Below are positions 1 through 9,838 of a stretch of 64,000 nucleotides of DNA, piece by piece. The position numbers and the translations under genes are program-made. Under the pieces are notes generated by a model. It was given only the letters and a program-made list of their open reading frames with translations. It made no database searches and had not been told where the DNA came from. How positions within the stretch are numbered: the stretch's first letter is position 1; every line of letters begins with the position of its first letter. Source of the DNA: Zhengitettix transpicula (lineage: Eukaryota > Arthropoda > Insecta > Orthoptera > Tetrigidae); NCBI GenBank assembly GCA_037074705.1, contig CM073590.1, positions 7,332,001 to 7,396,000 of the forward strand, in the 5' to 3' direction.

Positions 1-239
1 GAATTTGTTATGTGAATAGATTGCGGGTATTATTGTTGTGTATTTTTAATGAAACATTCACGAAACTTTTCTTCAAATAGTTTATATTTACAATCTGCTC
101 TGTTGAGCACAGAGTAAATTATATACAAAAGAATTACATGTGAGATGCCATCCCAGTGGAGGGCTCTTCCAAAATTACTTATTATTATACAGTTAATATT
201 TAGTATTCAAGTATTACCGATCTATAGGACTGATATTTG

Positions 240-880
240 TCCCACGTCCTTCCGATGGCGAGTGAGAGGAGGAAAAAAAGGAGGTGTAGACAGGCTATAT
301 GTAGGGTAATTTACGTAGTGGCCACTCCCCTCTTATAGCATAGGAAAGGGACTGAAAGGGACGAGGGTTATCTAGGGGCCCAGCGCTGTTGTTTTAAGGA
401 TCCTACCCCGCCATTCGCCTAAAAGAAATGCAGGGAAAACCCTAGAAAAACCTGCATCAGGTAGGTCAGTCATTTGGTACAATGGAACAATGAGAGATTA
501 TTTTTTATAATTGAAAATATTTAATAATACGGTCAATTAAACAAGAGATATGAGTTGGTTTCTTGGATATTTATGAGCAACAAAATATCTTTACTAACGA
601 CGTTGTAACCAGCTGGTCTGCAAGTTTGAACTGACAAAAAAAAACGTCAACTGAAGACTCGACGTGGTACAGGCGGCCTTGCGACGACGGGAAAGGGATT
701 TGATGTGAGGACGCAGCATTCCCTTTTCCGTGCCTCGACCAGTTTAGAGGCAGCTGGCTAACTTTTCCAATAGGAACAGTGAACAACTCTTACAGTATGC
801 TATAGGTGTGAGACCACGGAATTGACACCTCTCAAAAGAAACCGAGGGGCCTCTCAAAACGGTCCACGGAGTGTGTGTGT
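240..880 (-). repeat. Tandem-repeat family R, copy a (reverse)
   Basis: This segment is the reverse complement of blocks also seen at 7040-8115, 48005-48210 and 54670-55640. Shared landmarks are the stretch read in reverse as gatccttaaaatatagccc, the box ccatcggaagggcgtggga, and the block aactggtcgaggcacgg. The copy is interrupted at about 480-590 by unrelated AT-rich sequence. It is richer in GC than its surroundings. Short frames exist (for example 571-786 on the minus strand), but different copies are open in different frames, which argues against coding. The family is not identified: it could be a satellite or the untranslated part of a retroelement. Confidence 0.7.
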
Positions 881-2610
881 GAGAGAGTTTATTGTAAATT
901 GATACATCGCGAATAATTAGGTAGGCTTAAAATATTTAAATTAATACAATTTAATGAAGCGATGTGATGTTCAGGATCTCCAAAGTTAACTAATTATAAT
1001 CGAAGATATTTACAAACATGTTGTGACTATGGAACAACTTTCTTATTTGGCATATATCACATAAAACATTTATTAGATTGTAGTAAAAGCATAAATAATT
1101 ATTAAAAACATTTTTAAGTTTTTTACGAAATGTCAAAAGATGTATAAACAGCAATTTGAAGTCGTTAATGTTTGCACTGATTATTATCATGGATTTATTG
1201 ATTTGGTGTTTGATGAACGATTATTTAATCATTGCTTAGTCACTTTCTATACGAATACAGTCATAAAAATGAAAAATGAATTTTCCGAAACAACTGGAAT
1301 CCTCATATGATTGTTACAATGATATCACCAGGAAACGAATTCCAATTACTTAACTACTTGCGGTGGTCGCCAATAACTTCAAAGTGGACGCCACCAGAGT
1401 AAACAAAAAAAAAATATATGCAACCACGTCAACTGAGAACTACACATAACACCAAAGTACTATCACAAAACATTACGCATTGGGAATCACCAAGTTCATG
1501 GTCACTTAATGTGGCGCGAAAAAATATTATAAAATACAAATCACGTGGTATCGTTGCTGCATACAGTTGGTTTACAATATCATCAGAAAGTTGCAGGACG
1601 AGCGACGCCAATTGCCTGTGAAAAACTTCATTTCAGACACATCCGCACGAACGCAGAGTAGTTGCAGGAGTCTCGCTGGTGGAGCTGGAGGCAAAACAGA
1701 AACAGGAAATCTCGACACTACGCTGCAAGTTACAGTGTCAGACAAATATAAATCAGGATATTACTTCTCAGTCGTAACTGTTAGTCTTGTTTGTCTGGGT
1801 TCGTGAGCCATAAATTTGTAGATGGTTAAGTTGAGATTTTAATGTTAACCAGCTGCGTTGTGCCTGTGTAATGAAGAACAATAATTGTTTAGAGAAGACG
1901 CGATTTCGTTGATACGTATTCCATTGATGTTTAGCTGACGTTATTGACACAAGTGTTCCCGGAAATGGGATGGGGCGAATCCAGCCAGTCTGTTCTTGCG
2001 CGCTTGAAGCATATGATTAAAATTACACCCTAAGTGAGCGAGGGCAATAGTTCTTATCTAGGAGCCGTAATTTGCGTCACGGTACAACGTGGGACAAAGT
2101 GGGCGCCTCCACATAAAATGCAGACGCAGCAACATACTTGTAAGTGAAATGGTTGAGTCTGCCTAGTATTATAATTTGATAATATATTTATCACTAAAAC
2201 TTCGATGTTATTGTAAAATCATTCAAATAAATTGTTAATGGTACAATAAAAGTACTACACAATTTAGAATTTTTCAATTAATACTTAATCTATTGGCTAA
2301 AGAGGTAATAATGCTAAAATGTAATTTATTTTGCCTAATTTAATATTTTACTAACCAAGTTTATCAATTCTAATGATTATAAATCCATACGTAATATATT
2401 TTTATTTATTCACAATCCAAATTTTATAGTTTTCATTTACAAAAACCCGCTATTTTATTAATTTAAAATTATGATAAAAAAAACTACTTAGTATTGCTTA
2501 CCACAACATTATTTAAACATCGCCAAGGGACTTTTCTGAGAACAACTAATGGATACAAAAAGAGCAAATTTTTAAAGAACTACCCAAACACACACAAACC
2601 CATATATATA
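881..2610. other. Anonymous AT-rich stretch
   Basis: No recognisable gene, RNA or transposon protein was found on either strand. Frames longer than 60 codons at 1418-1806 overlap each other in competing frames and show no domain. The last few bases run into a short (TA)n tract that adjoins the group 2 LTR-like element. Confidence 0.6.
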
Positions 2611-3473
2611 TAGCAATTACAAATATGTAATTAATAAATAAATTTCTTCTTTCATTATTGTCGGCGTAACTCTAAGGCCATGGCATTGTGAGTAACTATT
2701 GTTTGGCAATAATGTTCTCTACAAGGTGATTGTCGAAAACGCATATAAAGACGTTCAGGACTTTAGCGCACTTCGGTGAGTGCGTTTTGGGAGGCTGACC
2801 AGAGTGTGTGTGTTAGAAAATTCCGGAGCAAAATGTAGCATAGTGTTTTTGTCAAAGACAGATTATCAAGTATGTACCGAGAGAACCCACCGATGTTTTA
2901 CGCAGATATACCGTTAATCAGATTTCACAGAAAACCGAATGTGAACAATAAAAGGCGAATTAGTCAGCGAGGGATGTGTGATCTACAAACAATTCGATAT
3001 TCAGAAACCGAAAGACATCGACAGTGTTAGAAAGTGCAAACGATAAATAAGTGGAATCAGTGCAAATGGCCTGTTAGTTAACAGTGTGGTAAATAAAAAG
3101 AAAGTTAATTAATAATATAATCACGTGTGCATAAGCTTCAGAAGACCAGGCAATGGTATGTAATTCAAACAAATTTTAATCTGTAAACCTTATATGTAAA
3201 TATCACTTGTCGTTAGGTTTCGATAACTGTAATAGAATTGTATAACTTTCAGATTAGGAATAGTTGTTTTTATTGTAAATTAAAATCATTTTTTGTACTA
3301 TCTTCTTTAGAGGCCTGATAGGCGGCCCTAAAATTGAAGCTGAGGAATAATATTAAAAATTTAAATTCAACAAAGACTAAATTTTGTTAAATAAATAATT
3401 TTGTTATCTCTTTAAAACTTTTGTTTATTAAAATTCCTTCCTTTATTCATGCAATTAATTTATGATTACTACA
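2611..3473 (+). mobile_element. LTR-like element, group 2, copy 1
   Basis: An 863-bp element with (TA)n on both sides. The left end resembles the other group 2 starts (a TG-type end mutated here, then caattacaaatatg), and the right end is tatgattactaca. Inside are the shared box attattgtcggcgtaac, a TATA box at 2744, and the late block aggcctgataggcggccct that recurs in the other group 2 copies. TG...CA ends, a TATA box and several hundred bases of downstream sequence fit a solo LTR of a Gypsy-type retrotransposon; no gag or pol is attached. The target duplication cannot be defined because the flanks are all TA. An unusual terminal-repeat DNA element is the alternative. Confidence 0.65.
2744..2750 (+). 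promoter_or_regulatory. TATA box in group 2 LTR
   Basis: The sequence gcatataaag lies about 135 bases into the element, followed within about 40 bases by a GC-richer segment. Equivalent TATA boxes sit near the starts of other copies (44108, 51151). This is the expected place for an LTR U3/R promoter; use is inferred, not shown. Confidence 0.5.
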
Positions 3474-3495
3474 ATATATATATATATATATATAT
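3474..3495. repeat. (TA)n shared between two LTR-like elements
   Basis: A run of about eleven TA units is all that separates the end of the group 2 element (ACA) from the start of the next group 1 element (TGTAAT). It is either the split remnant of one target microsatellite or TA sequence carried by the elements. Confidence 0.85.
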
Positions 3496-4566
3496 TGTAA
3501 TACCATTAATTGTTTTTAATAATTAAATTGTTAGCGGTACAAATACGTAAAGGCGACAATCAAGACGGGGTTTTCCTTTGTTTAACAATGGAAACTGAAA
3601 AACCGCGCGCTTGGAGAACGGCAGTGTGGAATCGGCGATGAAGGGTGAAGGAGTCTAAAATCTGCGTACGAGAGATGAAACAGTTAAAAGTCGACGGGGA
3701 GATATATATACAGGAGATATATATACAGTTCATTTCATCTAGAGCAACAAACAGTAAAGTCTGCAGATATAAAGTACAAATGGCGAGATCCTGTATTTTT
3801 ACATGAAAGCAAGCAAATATTTTTACGGAGAGATTTACATAATAATTTGCACACGGTGAGGCAAATTGTTGCTTCACGCTGACTGAACAATTTTCGCATA
3901 GAGGAGACCGGAATCCACTAGCTGACCAAAGAGGGCGGCTCATCCGAGGTTCCAGATAGCAGAGGACGAGTATTTCAATCGTGTGTATTAAAAATTTCAA
4001 TGAAGTGTAAAGTCTGTGTAAAAATGGTTTTGTAGTGTAGTAGTTTTCAAGATACAAGGGAGAGATCTGGTACCAGACCGACATTCCCTGAGTAACAAAA
4101 CTTTTATACAAAATTGTAAACGATAATTAAAAAGGTATAGTCAGATTTCGTTCAGTTTTCGTTTCATTTTGTTTTCTTCTGTTTCACTTATCTTCATATT
4201 GTTTTAGGTTAACTTTTTATATTTGAATTGTTAATTGTCAGTTTATACATTGCTTTTGTTCTAATTATCAAACCCAGTAGTGACCCTGAGATACAGATAT
4301 CCGACGTAATTGATTGTAATGATATAAGAATTGTATTTTCATAAATGCCACGAATTAATAAATGAAAAATTAAAGTGTTTGTTGTTAACTGGATGAAATT
4401 CAGCGTGCAAAATAGATCTTATACAATGTAAATTGATCAATAATAAATTTTTAAATATAAATAAATTTTTGTTAATTGATTCATTAATTAACCTTAACCT
4501 GTTGTTTATTACATTTATGGCTTCACCAAAGTGGGGCAAATTAATCGATAACTTTTGATTATTACA
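3496..4566 (+). mobile_element. LTR-like element, group 1, copy 1, with PBS-like tail
   Basis: Starts TGTAATACCATTAATTG directly after (TA)n. A first end, tttattaca, falls at 4513, giving an LTR of about 1018 bp. It is followed by the primer-binding-site-like tggcttcaccaaagtgggg and by a second end, gattattaca, at 4566 that runs into TA repeats. Blocks shared with other group 1 copies are gtcagatttcgttc, ttttaggttaac and tatcaaacccagtagtgacc. The 183-codon minus-strand frame at 3560-4111 has no domain and is not preserved in other copies, so I treat it as chance. The element abuts a mariner relic on its right. Confidence 0.68.
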
Positions 4567-4584
4567 ATATATATATTATATATG

Positions 4585-5265
4585 CACTGTGCCGGAGTCT
4601 ATATGTTTGCCTTCATAAGGCATCTGTTAGTATATCTAGTGAATAATTTCGCAGTCTCCTTACTTGGCCCAGCTAGTTTCCATATTTTTCAACCGATCAC
4701 AAAAATAGGTTTTGTCAAACTCTGTTACGCCCACAATCACTTCTTCATTTGATGAAAATTTCTTCTCACAAATTCAAATTTTCATGCTCGGGAACAAGAA
4801 GTAACCACTTTGTGCCAGGTCTGGTGAATAAGGTGGATGAGAGACCAACTCGTACACTTTCCTCAGGGAGACTGCTGTTGTGTTCGCTGGCGCATTTTCC
4901 TGGTGAAGCAGCACTTTCTTGCGCGCCATATTGCTAGTTTCTCAATCAGTGCCCGTTTCAAACGATCCAACAGAGCAGCGTAATAGAGCCCAGTTATGCT
5001 TGAGCCCTTTTACTAGAAATATATGAATATTATGCTCTGAGAATCCCAATAGGCGGTGACCATCGCCTCGACATCAGACAAAACGGTCTTCGCCTTTTTC
5101 GGTGCACTTTCACAAGCTTCTGTTCATTGTTTTGATTGTTCTTTGATCCCAGAAATATAGGGATGGATGCAAGTTTCATCGGCAGTTACGAATCTGCGCA
5201 AAAAGTCTTGTGGGTTACGCCTAAACATTGGCAGGTTATGCGTTGAAATTTTTTTCCGAATCCGT
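4585..5265 (-). pseudogene. mariner transposase remnant
   Basis: Read on the minus strand, the translation starts near PMFRRNPQDFLRRFVTADET and continues with IHPYISGIKEQSKQ, APKKAKTVLSDVEAMVTAYW, ITGLYYAALLDRLKRALIEK, then after a frameshift KVLLHQENAPANTTAVSL, HPPYSPDLAQSGYFLFPSMK and KFSSNEEVI. These match the catalytic half of mariner transposases: the first D in the TADET motif, the second in what is normally HQDNAPAH (here HQENAPAN, so that Asp is lost), and the third in PYSPDL. Several stops and at least one frameshift make it dead. The N-terminal helix-turn-helix half is not visible upstream (5266-5400). The inverted terminal repeats were not located. Confidence 0.92.
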
Positions 5266-7039
5266 CTTCGAATATTCGTTCCACAAATGTAATCAGATTT
5301 TGTATCTGAAATAGTTTGAGAGTTTTTAAAAAAGTGTTAAACCCAGTTTTTTTTTCATTTTACAAAGATCACGCCCATTAAATTTCCACAGAAAAATACT
5401 TTTGTACTTATTAGATAATATTGTGTAAACAGTGCTACACGTTTTTATTCATAATAACTTAATTAATTTGAGTGTATGGTTGTTAATAGATTAGAATAAA
5501 ATGAATGAAATTGTAAGTAAATTTTAAAAAATTACAAATATAAATGCTTGTTAATACAAAATAGATGAATAAAAATAAAAGTAAAAATAAAATTATGACA
5601 AGCTGTATTACAAATGTTAGCTGGAAATCCAACTCGTCTCTCAACAATGTCTCCTGGAAAAATATCGGAGCTGTACGTCTTCTTTTATCCCCATCTTCTT
5701 TTTTAGTATACTCTTTTGAGATATATACATATATTTGTAGTAGTATAAATAACTTTCTAAAAAATTATGAACAATTAATGTAACTGAATAGATCAAGTTA
5801 AAACGGTAATAATTAAAACTTTTGTATATCATTGATGATAAAACTCAGTACTCTGTCGTTTAACTTTGAATTAAACATTTTACAATGAAAAATTTATGTC
5901 TGATTGAAAATTAATAACCATAAAGATAGTGGAAAACCACACTCATTATATTGATAAAGTATATATATTATTACTTCTTTGAACCGTATTTGGCTATCTG
6001 TCTTGTTATTAAACATTTTAGAACTTACAAAAAAGGAATATTCATAACGCAAGATATTTGTTTCCTGAAGCGGGAAACAGACTGAAGTTTATCCATTTTG
6101 CAGCATACAATTCCGCAAAACAACATGGCGCTCGCCAAGCAGTGTCACTGATCCATTACTTCTTTCACCGCGCCACATGCGGTCTTCCTATGGCAGTTGA
6201 AAATTACCCTCGAGAACAACGTGACATTAGAAGGAGCAGTCGTTTTCTCTGAAACTGACAGGTGTGTTCGTCTCTACCCACATACAAAACACTGGGCTTT
6301 TTTTCACCCACTTAAACTGAGACAGATGAGGTAATTGTACGTTTTTGTGTGATGAACTGTATTTCCACTTAAAAGAGCGAATAGAAAATCGAGGTTCAAA
6401 GGAACTTAACAACAGATAGTACTCTACCTGCATGGAGGAAAAGCCTCGAGCTTCCTCTCACGCACTTGCCGCTAATCACCATCGAATTAGTACCCAGGGC
6501 ACAAATGTCCTTTGCGTGCAATTAATCTGCCCCGCATACCGTGCCGAATCTTAAGCTCCCGGGCGCAGATATAGATTTGAAACTTGATTTGATGTCAACA
6601 GACAAGCGACCGAAATTCGTTACGAACGGTGGTGGCAAGGTTTTTGTGGTTGGTCTCTTCTTACACCTCGGTAGACAGGAACACCGAGGTTGTGGCGAGA
6701 CGAGGAATGCAGCCTACCTCGGAAGCAGAGAGCTGTCACCAGCATTATATCAACCTGCACACCAAGAAACTCTACACCTCACTGTGTCACAGCACGACTT
6801 ATCTTAAAAACAAGTAGTAGCGATTGTCAGCGTGAAGTCAATCATAAGTCAAGAATTGAAACGAAAGTAATCCGAAAGAGGATTGTGAAAGTGCAATTTA
6901 AAATTAGTTCATTATAGATTACTGTTCACTGTTTTTCCATATTTTTAAAGGGTAAAACAAAACAATTCATCGAAAAAATTGACAACCCAACTACAAACAA
7001 TACTCGCAGTTTTCTGAAAGAAAGAGATATTTCAAAGTA
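5266..7039. other. Anonymous stretch
   Basis: No gene recognised. The part at about 6050-6900 is less AT-rich than its neighbours and holds overlapping frames of 60-90 codons at 6541-6917 in all three forward frames, which argues against a true exon. No splice-supported exon chain and no transposon protein were seen. Confidence 0.55.
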
Positions 7040-7191
7040 CCGTTCTAGGTAAACCATAGCCCGAGTACCCTAGTTAACCCTTGGCTACCTTCCTTTACCC
7101 TTCCGAATCCCCCCTTTCAAATCCCTTCCAATGCTATTAAAGGGGAATTGCCACCATGTGGATTACCCTCATGTAGCCTGTTACCCTAAAA

Positions 7192-7246
<55 letters not shown>

Positions 7247-8115
7247 TCCTACAACTTTCCCAGAGAGCTCTGGAGGGGGCTACCTTAGGGGATGACTTCA
7301 CTGCTCTCTGGTTTTTTGAACTACGGTTCCCACATGCCGAGGCACCTCGGCGTTTTTTGAGAGGTGTATGTTGCGGGGTCGCAGACCTTGGACTTACTGT
7401 AAGAGTTGTCCGCTTTGGAATAGTCGGCCAGCTGCCTTCTAAACTGGCCAAGTCACAGCGAGGGGAAAGCTGCGACCCCACAGAAAACCCCTCTTCCGCC
7501 ATCGGAGGGCGTGGGAAAAGTATCCAATGCCCGACCAACCACAGGCAGGCTTTGTAGGGTTTGTCCTGCATCACTTTTAGGTAAATGCTGGGTATGTTCC
7601 TTATAATATAGCTCGCGTAGCCTACTTAATCCTTAGCTACCTTCCTCTACCCTTCCGCATCCACCCTTTCAAAACCCTACCTATGCTATTAAACTTTTAT
7701 CTATAAGGTGAACGTTTCTATAGAGACGGACAAGGCTACCTATGGGAATACATTTCCTCTCCCAATTTTAAACTAAGGTTTCCACAAGCCGAGGGATCGT
7801 CCTGTTTTGAGAGGTGTATATTTGCAGACTTTGGGCAAACAGTAAGAGTTGTGCAATCTTCTCATTGGAACAGTCAGCCAGCTGCCTCCAATACTGGTCG
7901 AGGCACGGTGAAGTGAATGCTGCCTCCATTTATCAAACCCCCTCTCCCGCCATCGGAAGGGCGTTGAACAAGTACCCAATGCTCGTGACACCTGATGCTG
8001 GTTTTCTAAGGTGTGTACTGCATCACTCCTAAGCGAATTTCGGGTAGGAACCTTAAACTACAGCCCGCGGTCACTAGCTAACCCTTGGCTAACTTCCTCT
8101 AAACATCCACATTCA
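7040..8115 (+). repeat. Tandem-repeat family R, copy b (about 2.3 units)
   Basis: Contains one partial and two near-complete units. Recurrent blocks are ttaacccttggctacc at 7073 and its relatives at 7627 and 8079, ccaatgctattaaa/cctatgctattaaa at 7128 and 7680, gtaagagttgt at 7399 and 7851, and the box gccatcggaagggcg at 7498-7512 and 7958. Unit spacing is about 450 bp here. A (TA)n tract at 7195-7243 has expanded at an A-rich point inside the unit; the corresponding point in copy d is only an A-run. A 145-codon minus-strand frame crosses that TA tract (runs of Tyr-Ile) and is spurious. Confidence 0.75.
7195..7243. repeat. (TA)n microsatellite
   Basis: About 24 TA units inside repeat family R, with no LTR-like element next to it. 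It shows that not every TA tract in the window is occupied. Confidence 0.95.
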
Positions 8116-8129
8116 TTTTCTCATTAAAG

Positions 8130-8947
8130 ATTGCAAAATACCGAACTAGGAATAAAACTTGAGAATTGGTGCCGAAGGATTGCTGTGGACGGATGAAGTA
8201 TTTAGAAAGTGTTTGGATACCGGTAGTAGAACAGCGTGACCAGTTAGAACAATTTTGTTATAAGTTGCAGTCTGTGAAATAAATATCCAAATATTCATCG
8301 ATAAACATTTTGAGTGCAGAAGTCTAATTTCTATTCTCAAATTAGACCATTGTTTCAATTTTGGAAGACCAAGTAATTGCATCCAGCGTCCAATTATCGT
8401 CGGAACGAGTGAATAAGATATCCTTAACGAACAGAGAACCAACATTTGGCAAATTAAAAGTATTAATTAGAGTCAGTGAAAACCAAGGCATCATGAGTAT
8501 AAATTAAAGTGTAAAAGTGTCCGAACGAGGTAAAAATTGATTGTTCCGGTACCAGACTGACAGTTCGTAAGTAACATAATTTTGAATAATATTGTAAACG
8601 TTAATTAAAGGTTCAGTCAGATTTCGTTCGTTCGCTTTCTTCTAGTTTTCTTTTCATTTATTGAATTATCGTTTTATTTTAGGTAAATTAAATTTTGAAT
8701 TGTTAAGTAGTCAAATTCTACATTTATCATCAAACCCAGTAAAGGCCCTGAGATATAAAAATTTTGATTGTAATTGTTTTTGAGTTTGAAGCCACAATTT
8801 GATAATAAATTTTATTTTATATTTTAAATTTTGATTATTTTTCATTTAATTAAAGCCTACATGTTGATTATTACATAAATGGCTACCACGACGTGAGGCA
8901 AATTCTTCAAAAATTAAATAAAGCCTTTTAACTAACTGTTTATTATT

Positions 8948-8950
<3 letters not shown>
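8130..8950 (+). mobile_element. LTR-like element, group 1, copy 2 (5'-truncated), with PBS-like tail
   Basis: Lacks the TGTAAT start and abuts repeat family R. Downstream it aligns with the copy at 45618-46853 through atcgataaacattttg, gcatccagcgtc and gatatccttaacgaacagag, and with copy 1 through tccggtaccagactgacag, cagtcagatttcgttcg and tcatcaaacccagtaaagg. A first end, gattattaca, falls at 8875. It is followed after four bases by tggctaccacgacgtgagg, close to the insect tRNA-Trp primer-binding site, and then by a second end, ttattattaca, at 8950, which enters a long TA tract. Confidence 0.66.
8880..8898 (+). promoter_or_regulatory. Primer-binding-site-like motif (tRNA-Trp type)
   Basis: The motif tggctaccacgacgtgag differs at about three positions from the tRNA-Trp primer-binding site (tggtgaccccgacgtga) known in other retroelements. 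It lies four bases after an LTR-type ACA end, the position expected for a PBS. Similar motifs follow the LTR ends at 4513, 46798, about 45067 and 50113 (reverse). Confidence 0.55.
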
Positions 8951-8990
<40 letters not shown>

Positions 8991-9030
8991 ATATATATAT
9001 ATATATATATTTGTATATATATATATATAT
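8951..9030. repeat. Interrupted (TA)n between two opposed LTR-like elements
   Basis: Three TA blocks separated by tttgta interruptions. The left neighbour ends ACA into it (plus orientation), and the right neighbour is a reverse-oriented group 1 element whose end reads TGTAATAA. Confidence 0.93.
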
Positions 9031-9838
9031 TGTAATAAACAGATTATAAATGGCGTCTAAATAATTAAAAGGAATGTGGCTAAATAAAAATATTTATTTG
9101 AAGAATTAATCAAAATTTATTAACAAATAATATAATATAAAATAATTACACAATAATATTTAAAATCTCAGGGTCTTTACTGGGTTTGATAAATGGGAGA
9201 ATTGAATTTAAATTATCTAACAAAACAAGAAATGAATAATTAAAGAAAAGAAAATAATTGAAGAACGATCTGACGTATCTTAATGAAATGGTTTACAAAT
9301 AAATTTAGAGTTCTTTTACTTACGGCCGACCAGGTCTCAATTTTGGGGTTTTCTGTGCACACGTTTTGGGGATATCACTGAATTTAAATTCGTTACAAAA
9401 CACTTGTCGAAACTTTTGGGTCTCTCTTCTGGAAACTGGAAACTGCAACTCCTTCCGGATTAATGGTTAGATGGATCATTAACAACTTCCTCTCGATGAC
9501 ATCGGTGACGGTCTTTTTTTTTTACTTATTGAGTTTTTTTTTACTGCGGCAGGAAATTATTAGGTTACTGCTTGTGGCTTTACTTATTTAGAAACTTTCC
9601 TGTAACCTTATTCGATGAATTACAGACTGAAAAACTTTTTGTTCAATTTTAACTTGGAACCTTTTCGTTTCGCTCCTCCTCGCTGACTGAGTGTTCGTCT
9701 CGTAAATTTCTGACTGCGTACGTCTCAACAATGGTTCTTTTGTCTCGCCGCCCTGTGTCGCGGTGCACGCTTTATATAGTCTAATAATGAGTTCTTTACT
9801 TTGCAATTATAACAATGGATTAATTACTAATTACTACA
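9031..9838 (-). mobile_element. LTR-like element, group 1, copy 3 (reverse)
   Basis: Reverse-oriented: it begins at 9838 with tgtagtaattagtaatt and ends at 9031 with tttattaca. On the minus strand it has the TATA box tatataaagcg about 60 bases from the start. The shared late block appears on the plus strand as tctcagggtctttactgggt (9170-9190). The PBS-like motif is absent or decayed. The downstream neighbour at 9839 is atatatac, a short remnant of TA target. The 72-codon minus-strand frame at 9588-9806 lies in the R region and is not shared by the sister copy at 43103-44038. Confidence 0.66.
9771..9778 (-). promoter_or_regulatory. TATA box in group 1 LTR
   Basis: TATATAAA on the minus strand, about 60 bases inside the LTR start, at the same distance as the tatataaag in the copy ending at 44038 (43972-43978). 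Conserved placement in two copies supports a real core promoter. Confidence 0.55.

Noticed and set aside
3560..4111. Longest frame in the window, 183 codons on the minus strand
   Set aside because: It lies antisense within a group 1 LTR-like element, has no recognisable domain, and is not open in the sister copies.
7137..7574. 145-codon minus-strand frame
   Set aside because: It translates a TA microsatellite as Tyr-Ile repeats and spans borders of repeat family R.
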